Assembly (NCBI RefSeq): GCF_033568475.1
Contig: NC_133121.1
Coordinates: 56,767,905-56,831,904 of the forward strand
Length of the DNA stretch: 64,000 nt
Origin: Henckelia pumila
Taxonomy: Eukaryota > Streptophyta > Magnoliopsida > Lamiales > Gesneriaceae
Reading direction: 5' to 3'
Shown: positions 37,528-47,861 of the stretch, one piece after another
How positions within the stretch are numbered: the stretch's first letter is position 1
How the letters are laid out: each line of letters opens with the position of its first letter
The notes under the pieces: model-generated
Seen by the model: the letters and a program-made list of their open reading frames with translations, nothing else
Databases searched by the model: none
Told to the model about the DNA's origin: nothing
Made by a program: the position numbers and the translations under genes

Positions 37528-38611
37528 CCTGAGGGGTTCACATCCATGGGAAGCGAGCATAAGGTATGCAAGCTTCAGAGATCAATTTATGGTCTAAAAC
37601 AAGCATCAAGAAGTTGGAACCAGAAATTTTATGAAACAATAAAAGATTTTGGTTTCATCAAGAACCCGGAGGAACTGTGCGTGTACAAGAAAGTAGTTAA
37701 GGATGCTGTGACATTCTTAGTACTTTATGTTGATGACATCCTACTCATTGGGAATGATGTAGGGATGTTGCAGTCAACAAAGATATGGTTATCAGGTAGA
37801 TTCTCGATGAAGGATTTGGGTGAGGCATCCTACATTCTTGGGATACAGATCTATAGAGTTAGATCTAAGAGAATGATAGGACTCACTCAATCAACCTACA
37901 TCGACACCATATTGAAACGGTTTTCAATGGATGGGTCCAAGAGAGGACATCTACCCATGTGTCATGGAGTTTCTTTATCCAAGTCTATGTGTCCCAAGAC
38001 TGATGCAGAGATAGAGAATATGACACATGTACCATATGCGTCAGCTATAGGTAGTATCATGTATGGGATGATATCTACCAGACCGGATGTAGCATTTGCT
38101 CTGAGTGTCACGAGCAAATATCAGGCTAATCCTGGTCAAATGCATTGGAAAGCCGTGAAGGACATTCTTAAGTACTTACGAAGGACTAAGAATATGTTCA
38201 TGGTATATGGAGGACGAGATCTGAAATTGGAAGGCTATACCGACTCTAGCTTCCAAAGTGACGTGGATGACTCGAAGTCAACCTCTGGATTTGTGTTCAT
38301 GCTCAATGGCGGTGCTGTCTCTTGGAAGAGTTCCAAGCAGGACACCACAGCGGATTCCACCACTGAGGCTGAATACATTGCAGCATCAGCTGCTGCTAAA
38401 GAGGCCGTTTGGATGAGGAAGTTCGTCCAAGAGTTGGGCGTCATTCCTGAATTTGTTGGTCCAGTCCCGGTGTACTGTGACAACACGGGTGCCATTGCTC
38501 AAGCAAAGGAACCAAGGTCTCATCAAAGATCCAAACACGTACTGAGGAAATACCACATCATCCGGGAGATTGTGGAAAGAGGAGACATCACTGTCGAACG
38601 AGTGGCCTCTG
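37528..38611 (+). pseudogene. Copia B reverse transcriptase / RNase H fragment
   Basis: An open frame starts mid-RT (PEGFTS, then SIYGLKQASRSWNQKF), contains the RT active site LVLYVDDILLIGN and a full copia RNase H with GYTDSSFQSDVDDSKSTSGF and TTEAEYIAASAAAKEAVW, and breaks off at VERVAS where the E1 LTR enters (38612). Gag, protease, integrase and the first part of RT are missing: the leader array is joined directly to RT, an internal deletion of several kb. The ATG at 37546 is therefore only an internal Met. Sequence style is of the common Tork/TAR-like copia type (low confidence). Confidence 0.85.
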
Positions 38612-39185
38612 TGATGAAACTTAAAATTTGTAATTATTTATATGTTAAAAAGTGTGTTTTAAAATTTAAGTTTAATTAAAATTATGAAGTTGTATTATTT
38701 TAGTGTTATGTGTTTATATTTAAATGTTTTACTAAAATGTTGTATTTTACGGTTTGCGCAGGTTTGGTAAAAATAAAATTACTCAAGCTACAGTGGTCAT
38801 AATGGAGTAATCTCAAAACCTGTAGAATCACAAAAGAGGCATCTTCAACTTTGTAGAAGACAAAAAATTCCAAAAACTTCATTAAGATGATCAAAATAAT
38901 AAAACATCAAAATGGAGATAGATTTACTTTTACTATGACCAGCTTGAAGTAAAAATATCATAAGTATTTCATATTTTATCCAAAAGGGGTGAATGAGTTG
39001 TCCAAACACATCTACACAAAATATCCTACGTGTTCTATGTTGAAAAGAAAGGCTGAATCGGTGGTCTAAGGCATCAAACATGCCAATTAAAGTTGGGTCA
39101 TGGTATTGACATTCAAGGAGACAAGCACCCACCAACTTTACTATTTCACATTTAATAAGCCTTGGACTCTTCCTCTCATTTGGCC

Positions 39186-39193
39186 TATAAATA
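39186..39193 (+). promoter_or_regulatory. LTR promoter TATA box
   Basis: TATAAATA in the context GGCCTATAAATAGATGTG; the same box stands at 48436-48443, 51438-51445, 53203-53210, 63175-63182 and, inverted, at 50756-50763. Transcription would start about 30 bases downstream. Confidence 0.75.
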
Positions 39194-39400
39194 GATGTGT
39201 TGTATAAGCTTTGTAGTGTGCAAGAGTGTAGAGAATTCTTCATTTGTAAAATAAATATTGTGTGTGTGAGAATAAAAGTTTGAGTGTGCAAGTTTCTCAA
39301 GTTCAAGTATGAAATTTCTTTTATCTTTATTCTTGAGTTTCATGTTCATGGAAAGCTAAATCTTTTTATGTCAAGGTGAAAAGGTTTCATTGTTGGTCAA

Positions 39401-39472
39401 GTAAGATTGTCTATATTTTGTATATTCTTTTCTTTTCTATTTTTATTTTTACTAATTGATCTTTATTTGTAG
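39401..39472 (+). other. 72-nt intron within the E1 LTR
   Basis: Donor TCAA|GTAAGATT, acceptor TTTATTTGTAG|GTATAA, T-rich interior and a branch-site-like ACTAATTG 22 bases before the end. Also at 50477-50548 (inverted), 51653-51724, 53418-53489 and 63388-63459. In the LTR at 47862 exactly these 72 bases are missing (junction 48650/48651). Confidence 0.8.
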
Positions 39473-39622
39473 GTATAATTTTGGATGATTTGTTGTTATC
39501 TATTTACATCAAATGCTTGGTACCTTGAATGTGGTTACCTTGATTTGTTGTCAAATATGATACAATAAATACTACAATAATTATATACTATAAATATATG
39601 TATCTATTTATAATAAAGTCAT

Positions 39623-39878
39623 ATATATTATTTAGACGATAGCGTGACACTGTCGGTTGTTCTAAATAATATATTGTGATTTGAACTAACATTTACTTTC
39701 TCGCATCTAACTTTTACTTTATCGCAACTAACATTTACTTTTCCGCAACTAACATTTACTTTCTCGCATCTAACTTTTACTTTTCCGCAACTAACATTTA
39801 CTTTATCGCATCTAACATAAAGTCATATATTTTATTTAGACGATAGCGTGGCTCTGCCGGTTGTTCTAAATAAAATAT
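39623..39878. repeat. Two LTR hairpins flanking a 20-bp tandem repeat
   Basis: Hairpin 1 has 14-bp perfect arms ATATATTATTTAGA (39623-39636) and TCTAAATAATATAT (39661-39674), with an inner imperfect palindrome around GCGTGACAC. Hairpin 2 has arms ATATTTTATTTAGA (39827-39840) and TCTAAATAAAATAT (39865-39878). Between them (39685-39815) run about six copies of a 20-bp unit of the form CGCAACTAACATTTACTTTT. The array length differs among LTR copies. Confidence 0.85.
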
Positions 39879-40291
39879 TGTGATTTGATCTAACATTTAC
39901 TTTTATGTCAATTTATATTTATGCATTTATATATATATTATGGGTACCATGTATTAAATATCGGTTAATCTGATATTAATATAGTGGGAACTATATTATA
40001 TGATATACTTGTTTAAATATTTCATTGTTCTTTTATGTTTATTTTTATTTTAGTTTCTTTTATTTATTTTTATTTAGCAATCTTAATTAAACCAACAATG
40101 AACCTTTGAAACCTTGACAATTTTATAATTTGTGTATTTGAAGTTTTATAATAATATTTTCATCTATAATATATTATTGCTAAAATTAAACTTACAACAT
40201 CCTCTCCGTGGATCGATCTCGTACTCACGAGTATATTACTTGCAGACAACCTACACTTGGGTGAATTACAATTTAAGTTGTAGCAAGTTTT

Positions 40292-40309
40292 TGGCGCCGT
40301 TGCCGGGGA
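40292..40309 (+). other. E1 primer binding site (tRNA-Asp)
   Basis: TGGCGCCGTTGCCGGGGA is the exact complement of the 3' end of plant tRNA-Asp(GUC) including CCA, the primer typical of Athila-type elements. Confidence 0.85.
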
Positions 40310-40365
40310 GGTATAAATTAAGTTTAATTTTGTTATTATGTAAATAGTATGTTGTTTTTAATTGT

Positions 40366-43300
40366 ATGATTGTTTGGAGTCGTAAACAAAGTGGTAGACT
40401 TGTTCGAGTAACTGAAAATATTTTAAACATGGACGATAATTCTAATAATCAAGATGATAATAATAATAATAATCATCATCAAGATTATGAACAACCAAGA
40501 ACACTTAGGCACCATATGAATCCAATAAGAACTAGTACACCATCTTGTTTAGTTTTTCCTCCTAATGCATCTAATTTCAATTTTAAGCCACAAGTCATTC
40601 AACTTTTACCAAATTTTCATGGCTTAGATTCTGAAAATCCATATTTGCATTTAAGAGAATTTGAGGAGGTTTGCAACACTTATAATGATCAAAATTGTAG
40701 CATGGATACTGTTCGATTAAAGCTTTTCCCTTTTTCCTTAAAAGATAAAGCTAAAACATGGTTGCAAAATTTGAGATCAAGTTCAATAAGATCATGGGAA
40801 GAAATGCAACAACAATTTCTAAAAAAGTTTTTTCCTTCCCATAGAACAAACTCTTTTAAAAGACAAATTACAACTTTTTCTCAAAAACAAGGGGAAACAT
40901 TTTATCAATGTTGGGATAGATATAAAGAGTTACTTAATACATGCCCACATCATGGTTTTGAAATATGGAGAATAGTTTCTCACTTTTATGAAGGTTTAAT
41001 ACCTAAAGATAGGCAAATGATAGAATTCATGTGTAATGGAACTTTTGAAGATAAAAACCCAAATGAAGCTATGGAATATTTGGAGTCATTAGCAGAAAAT
41101 GCTCAAAATTGGGATAATATAGGCTCAATTGAACCACCAAGTAAAACCAATAATTCAACAAATGGGGGTGGTATTTATCATCTTAAAGATGATGTAGATG
41201 TTCAAGCTAAACTTGCATCTTTAGCAAGAAAAATCGAGTCATTAGAAATGAAAAAGAGTGATCAATTAAAAAGTGTTCAAGAAATTGTTTGTCATATATG
41301 TGACACACATGATCATCTTACAAAAAATTGTCCTACTTTGCCTTCATTTAAAGAATGTCTCCATGAACAAGCCAATTATGTTAACAATTTTAAAAAACCA
41401 ACATTAGATCCTTTTTCACAAACATACAATCCTGGTTGGAGAAATCATCCCAATTTTAGTTGGAGGAACGATAATAATGCACAACCTTCACAACAACCTT
41501 TTCAAAAAAACCAAAATCATCAAGGTTATGCTCCTTATATCCCACCTCCAAGAAAAAATTTTGAAGATGAAATTCATGCATACATTCAAAAGCAAGAGTC
41601 TATCAATATTCAAAACATTCAATCTATGAATGATTTGAAAGAAACTCTTGCAAAATTTGCATCTTCACTTAATATTCATGAAAAAGGAAAATTTCCATCT
41701 CAACCACAACCTAATCCTAAAAATCAAAATCAAGAAAAATTTGATCAAGTAAAATCTGTTATTACTCTTAGAAGTGGTAAAATAGTTAATGATCCATATA
41801 GTGATGAAAACAAATATCAGTCAAACTCAAAGAGTAAGGATGAAAATCTTGATACTTTCGAGAAAGATGATACTTTGAGTCCTAAGATTAAGAAAGTTGA
41901 TGATAAATTATCTGAAATAATATGTGAGTCAAATAAGCATGTTCCTTTCCCTCATGCATTAGTTAATAATAAAAAACAAAAAAATGATTCTGATATTTAT
42001 GAAGTTTTTAAACAAGTAAAAATAAATATTCCATTATTAGATGCTATTAAACAAGTGCCTTCTTATGCAAAGTTTTTAAAAGATTTATGTACTGTAAAAA
42101 GACAATTGCATGTAAAGAAGAAAGCATTCTTAACGGAGCAAGTAAGTTCTATTATTCAAAATAATTCTACTTTGAAATATAAAGATCCCGGTTGTCCAAC
42201 AATTTCATGTATTATTGGAAAAAATAAAATTAAAAAAGCTTTGTTAGATTTGGGAGCAAGTGTGAATTTAATTCCTTATTCAGTTTATGAAAAGCTTAAG
42301 TTGGGAGATTTAAAACCTACATCTGTTACTCTTTTACTAGCCGATAGGTCAATCAAAATACCTAGAGGTATCGTAGAAGATGTGTTAGTTCAAGTCGATA
42401 AATTCATATATCCTGTGGATTTTATTGTCTTGGATACACAACCAATAGAAGTACATAACGAAATTCCAGTAATATTGGGACGTCCATTTCTAGCAACTTC
42501 AAATGCTTTAATTAATTGTCGAAATGGAATAATGAAATTGTCTTTTGGAAATATGACTTTAGAACTTAATGTGTTCAATTTATGTAAACAACCAAGTATT
42601 AATGAAGATGAAGATGATAATGCAATAGAAACAATTGTGGAAGAAAATATACACCAAGAAAACTTAAATCAACAATCTGAAGTTTGTTTAGTGGAAAGTT
42701 TTGATTCAAAAAATGTTTTTAAATCAAAGTTATTTGAAGAAATTAATGAACTTGAAGAAGTAAAAGAAAATGATCATCCAAAACTTGAATTAAAACCCTT
42801 GCCAATAGAACTAAAATATGCTTTTCTTGGTGAAAATCAAACATATCCTATTGTAATATCTTCTACCCTCTTACCAAAACAAGAAGAAGATGTAATAACA
42901 CTACTTAAAAAACACAAAAATGCAATTGGATGGACTTTGCAAGATATAAAAGGTATAAATCCTTTAATCTACACACATAGAATTCACTTGGAAGAAAATG
43001 CTAAAACATATCAACAACCACAAAGAAGATTAAATCCACACATGAAAGAAGTTGTTAAAAATGAAGTTTTAAAACTATTAGATGCCGGAATTATTTATCC
43101 AATCTCGGATAGTAAATGGGTAAGTCCAACACAAGTAGTACCAAAAAAATCAGGCATCACTGTTATAAAAAATGAAAAGGGAGAATTATTACAAGCTAGG
43201 ATTCCATCTAGTTGGCGTATGTGCATTGATTATAGAAAATTAAATGATGCAACTAGAAAAGATCACTTTCCGTTACCATTTTTAGATCAAATTTTAGAGA

Positions 43301-45675
43301 AAGTGGCAGGTAATCCTTATTATTGTTTTCTTGATGGGTATTCGGGGTATTATCAAATACCAATATCATTAGAAGATCAAGAAAAAACTACTTTCACTTG
43401 TCCGTTCGGAACTTTTGCTTTTAAAAGAATGCCATTTGGTTTATGTAATGCCCCGGCTACTTTTCAAAGATGCATGCTAAGTATTTTTAGTGACATGATT
43501 GAAGAATTTGTGGAAGTTTTTATGGATGATATAACTGTTTTTGGAAACTCATTTGAAAACTGTCTTAAAAATTTGGAAGAAGTTTTAAAAAGATGTGAAG
43601 AAAAAAATTTTGTTTTAAATTGGGAAAAATGTCACTACATGGTTAAATCCGGAATTGTGTTAGGGCATGTCATATCTGAAAAAGGAATTGAAGTTGATAA
43701 AGCTAAGGTTGATGTTATTGCTAATCTACCATCACCAAACACGATCAAAGAAATTCGATCATTTTTGGGTCATGCGGGATTTTATAGAAGATTTATAAAA
43801 AATTTTAGCATAATATCGAAACCAATTTCAAATCTTTTAACAAAAGATGCACAATTTGAATGGACTCAAGAATGTGAAACTGCTTTTAAAAAAATAATTA
43901 ATCTTTTAACTACATCACCTATTTTACAACCTCCTGATTGGTCTTTACCATTTGAATTAATGTGTGATGCAAGTGATTATGCTGTAGGAGCCGTGTTAGG
44001 ACAAAGAAAAGAAGGTAAACCTTATGTGATCTATTATGCAAGTAGAACCTTAAATAGTGCTCAAATCAATTATTCAACAACTGAAAAAGAATTACTTTCA
44101 GTAGTGTTTGCATTAGATAAATTTCGATCCTATTTAATTGGTTCTACTACTATTGTTTACACTGATCATTCTGCCATAAAATATTTATCAAATAAACAAG
44201 ATGCTAAGCCGAGATTAATAAGATGGATTTTGTTGTTACAAGAATTTGATCTTGTAATAAAAGATAAAAAAGGAAAAGAAAATGTAGTAGCCGATCATTT
44301 ATCAAGAATAATTTCTAAATCATCTCAAAATGAAATACCAATAAATGAAAATTTTCCGGATGATCAACTATTTTATGCTACTACTATGCCTTGGTTTGCT
44401 AATATTGTAAATTTTCTTGTGACAAATAAAATGCCTTCTCATTGGAGTTCACAAGATAAAAATAAATTCTTGAAAGAGGTCAAAAAATTTTATTGGGATG
44501 ATCCTTATTTGTTTAAGTATTGTCCTGATCAAATTTTTCGACGATGCATACCCGACAATGAGGTAAGTAGTGTCATTAAATTTTGTCATTCTGAGGCATG
44601 TGGAGGTCATTTTTCGTCAAAGAAAACAGCTGCAAAAATCTTTCAATGTGGATTTTATTGGCCTTCTTTATTCAAAGATACACATTCATTTTGCAAATCT
44701 TGTGAAAATTGTCAGAAAATGGGTTCAATTTCAAAACGAAACATGATGCCTTTAAATCCAATCATGATTATTGAAATATTTGACAGTTGGGGAATAGATT
44801 TTATGGGTCCATTTCCATTATCTTTTGGATTCACTTATATTTTAGTAGCTGTCGATTATGTTTCAAAATGGATTGAAGCAATTGCATGTAGAACTAATGA
44901 TCATAAAGTTGTGATAAAATTTTTGAAAGAAAATATTTTTAGTCGATTTGGAATACCTAGAGCTATAATAAGTGATGGGGGAAGTCATTTTATAAATAAA
45001 TCATTTTCTTCGTTGTTAAGAAAATATGGTATTACACATAAAGTCTCTACTCCATATCACCCTCAAACGAATGGTCAGGTTGAACTTGCAAATAAAGAAA
45101 TAAAACAAATTTTGGAAAAAACAGTCAATCCAAATCGAAAAGATTGGTCTTTAAGATTAAGTGATGCATTATGGGCATATAGAACTGCATTTAAAACATC
45201 AATGGGGATGTCACCATAAAGATTAGTTTTTGGAAAGCATTGTCATTTACCTGTTGAAATTGAACATAAAGCTTATTGGGCAATTAAAGCGTTTAATACT
45301 AATTTAGATGATGCATCTAAATCAAGAAAATTGCAATTAAATGAACTAGAAGAATTAAGAAATGATGCATATGAAAATGAAAAGATTTATAAAGATAAAA
45401 CAAAAGCATTTCATGATAAAAATATTATGAGAAAATCTTTTGAAATCGGACAAAAAGTTTTACTTTATAATTCTCGCTTGCATTTGTTTCCAGGAAAACT
45501 TAGATCGCGATGGTCTGGACCATTTATTGTTAAATTTGTCTATCCTAATGGTGCTGTTGATGTTGAAAATCCTAAAAATAATAATGTATTTAAAGTTAAT
45601 GGGCAAAGACTTAAACCGTTTATAGAAAATGAAGTTCTTAATGAAGAGTTTATGCCTTTATATGATCCAACTTAA
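40366..45675 (+). pseudogene. gag-pol: E1 gag-pol polyprotein with one nonsense codon
   Basis: The frame is identical in layout to the intact 1769-aa E2 protein and differs from it at about fifteen residues. It is interrupted by a single TAA at 45217-45219, where E2 has TAT (Tyr, codon 1618), in the region after the integrase catalytic core. The remaining ~150 codons stay open to 45675. The capsid region, zinc knuckle, protease (DLGAS), RT (FMDD), RNase H and the integrase DDE core are all upstream of the stop, so a truncated product lacking the integrase C-terminus is possible. The ATG at 40429 ([10 protein letters not shown]) is an alternative start. Confidence 0.9.
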
Positions 45676-45682
45676 TTGTTAC

Positions 45683-45707
45683 TTATATTTTTATTTTATT
45701 TTTGCAG
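45683..45707 (+). promoter_or_regulatory. Splice-acceptor-like site after E1 pol
   Basis: An uninterrupted T-rich tract (TTATATTTTTATTTTATTTT) followed by GCAG ends at 45707, just after the pol stop. The ~119 bases from there to the accessory ORF start contain no ATG. E2 has the same arrangement (AG at 59722-59723). Confidence 0.5.
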
Positions 45708-45826
45708 AAATTAGGACACTTCCCGGTTAAGTGGCGGATAACGGTACTCCGTGGCTCTTACAGTCGGTTAAATTGGTTTCCCACAATAACTGATCAAAAA
45801 AAAAAATATATTTCTTTATTTTCAAA

Positions 45827-46381
45827 ATGGAAGAAGCTATCAAAGAACATGGAAAATATATTTGTTCTTCTGTTTCTAAAAAAGTTCGAAGAATGATTTA
45901 TGAATGCAGACGTGAAAGATTGAGAATTCTTATGCAAAAAGGAATTCCGGAGGATATTCGTCTTATAATTGAAGCCAAGGTTCGAATAGGTGGCGAAGTT
46001 CCAAAATTCTTATATGTTCGAAATATGTCCGGACTAGGAAAAAGCACCTATGCGAAGAAAAGGAGGGCAAAAGGGTTAGATGTTTGTCATAAATGTGCCA
46101 GATGGACTTGTAACAAACGATGCAGATCTTTGGGATGTGTTTCCACAAATAGAGAAGATAAAATTGATTTCATTAAGAATGGGCTGAGTAAAGAGTCATT
46201 GGATGATATCTCATTGACTCTTGAGACGCATTCTAGTGGATATGTACAAGGTCAACTTCTCCGTTTATGGAAACTATTCCAAGCGCAGCGTCATGGTAAT
46301 GGTCTTGGGAATCTGACTAAAAAAGACCCTATTTGCCAATTTATAAGAAAATTGGATGGGAAGCCAACCCTCAACTCATAA
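45827..46381 (+). CDS. Accessory protein with carlavirus NABP-like basic/Cys domain (E1 copy)
   Basis: An intact 184-aa ORF downstream of pol. Central region: a helix-like segment GIPEDIRLIIEAKVR, a short Gly/Ser linker, the strongly basic stretch YAKKRRAK (75-82), then cysteines C87, C90, C95 and C99 and a downstream FIKNGL segment. This order (conserved hydrophobic segment, S-x-Y-A-x-K-R-R-A-K, C-H-x-C, further Cys pair, F-I-x-x-G) is the hallmark of the cysteine-rich nucleic-acid-binding proteins of carlaviruses (Betaflexiviridae, Pfam Carla_C4). Homology is inferred from motif order, not from a search. In those viruses the protein binds nucleic acid and has been linked to suppression of host defence; its role here is unknown. 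The ~67-residue C-terminal part (from about 118) has no match I recognise. It differs from the E2 copy at about 12% of residues. Confidence 0.7.
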   Translation: MEEAIKEHGKYICSSVSKKVRRMIYECRRERLRILMQKGIPEDIRLIIEAKVRIGGEVPKFLYVRNMSGLGKSTYAKKRRAKGLDVCHKCARWTCNKRCRSLGCVSTNREDKIDFIKNGLSKESLDDISLTLETHSSGYVQGQLLRLWKLFQAQRHGNGLGNLTKKDPICQFIRKLDGKPTLNS

Positions 46382-47861
46382 GAAGACGTTGAAGTCATCA
46401 TTGATTCAACATGTTACGAAATGGTTTGTGTTTGTTCCTCATCTTCAATAAATTCCAGGTGATATCTCTTTCATCATGTACTCTTTATTTTTCTTGTAAA
46501 AAAAAAAAAAAAAAAATTAAAAACAATGTCATATTCAGGTTTGGGGGAGGGTTTATCTCTAAAAAAAAAAAAAAAATTTAAAATTTAAAAAAAATATATA
46601 TATATTTCTATAATAATATTTATTTTTCTTTTTCAATGGCAGAGTAAGGAGTCAAAAACTCCTGACACGCATTAGTTTTTATTTATCATTTTATCACAAT
46701 AGATTAGATTTTAATATTCCGTATATATTTAAATTGCAAACTACTAAGAAAATGAAGTCTTTTTGTATAGATGTTTATTTATTATTCTTTTTATCAATTT
46801 AATAAAAAATATATAATTGATGGGATATAAGTTATAAATAATATATAATTGTGTGTTTTCAAATACATATTTTTTAAAACTTTTATGAGTATATAATTAA
46901 AGTGATATTGATTGAATAAATAATAACATGTATAATTGAGGGAATTAATTTGTAAAAGTGCAATAGTTACTCACATAAATTTTGTGAGTGAGGGGTAAGA
47001 ATTGAGAAAACAACTTATAAGCTTTTATTGATTATTAAGAAATGGTTGATTACTAAATTAAACCCATTTTGAAAAAAAAAAAAAAAATGAAAATTGGCTG
47101 CAAAGTTGTTTGAAGTTTGATTGTAAAGATGTAGAGTATTAATATCTCTACTATAATTATTAATGTAATAGATTTACCTCATAAAAAATAAAAAAATAAA
47201 TAAACTTTGAAAAAAAAATGTTACATTTTCAAAGTTTATTGGAGGTATTTGATTATGTAAAAACAATTTTGCAGCCAAGCAAAAAAAAAAAAAACAAAAA
47301 AAAAAAACAAAAAAACAAAAAAACAAAAAAAAAATGGGTTTATTCTTTGTAAATCATCCTATCTTATTTTCAATATTAGGTTATTTGATTGTCTGCTTTA
47401 CTAGCCATTTTCAAAGAGTGTATAATTTTCTTCCAACTCCACGAGTGAAAAACAGCTATATATGAAATACTTTAACCCGAGAGAATATGGAGTTGAGACT
47501 TTTACATTAAGATTCCTGATATTATACATGTTATGAAATGATTTCTATTATCATTTTAATTATATTATTCTCAAAGTTTTTAGAAAATATTTATATAAAA
47601 AAATTATATATATTTAATATTTTGATATTGTGTGTAATATATATGTATACCCCATCCAATTATATATTAATATATTAGTTGATAATGAGATTTATAAATA
47701 AACATATGATCTCCTCACAAGTGTGTTTTTAAAATTTTAAAGTTTGCAAATTTGAATATATATATTAAGGAATAAAAATCTAACTTGTGATTTTATGATA
47801 TTTTATGATATTTTATGATATTTTATTACTAAGGGACTAGTAATTAGCCGGTTTGGGGGTG
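46382..47861 (+). other. 3' non-coding region of E1
   Basis: Low-complexity AT-rich DNA with long A tracts, an extra purine tract GGTTTGGGGGAGGG (about 46540-46553), a large nested inverted repeat (47046-47358), three copies of TTTTATGATAT near 47795-47825 and the polypurine tract CCGGTTTGGGGGTG (47849-47861). No ORF. Confidence 0.7.
47046..47358. repeat. Nested foldback in the E1 3' region
   Basis: Outer arms ATTAAACCCATTTTG / AAAATGGGTTTATT, middle arms TTGGCTGCAAA / TTTTGCAGCCAAG, inner perfect 15-bp hairpin AATAAACTTTGAAAA / TTTTCAAAGTTTATT. The same structure stands in E2 at 61800-62103. Confidence 0.75.

Larger units (their letters stand above)
38612..40285 (+). repeat. 5' LTR of E1
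   Basis: Begins TGATGAAACTTAAAATTTG and ends ...GTTGTAGCA, with six bases (AGTTTT) before the primer site. Contains a TATA box (39186-39193), AATAAA signals (39250-39255, 39271-39276), a 72-nt intron (39401-39472), two hairpins and a 20-bp repeat array. The TG...CA end at 40285 is inferred. Confidence 0.85.

Noticed and set aside
38845..39306. 153-codon antisense ORF in the LTR, recurring at 48095-48556 (-), 50643-51104 (+), 53030-53323 (-) and 62834-63232 (-)
   Set aside because: It recurs only because the LTR recurs. It crosses the TATA box, shows no domain, and is already frameshifted in the copy at 53030-53323 without other changes.
42390..42578. Minus-strand ORFs inside gag-pol (also 56406-56594 and 55504-55764)
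   Set aside because: They lie opposite strong coding sequence and mirror its codon structure; shadows.
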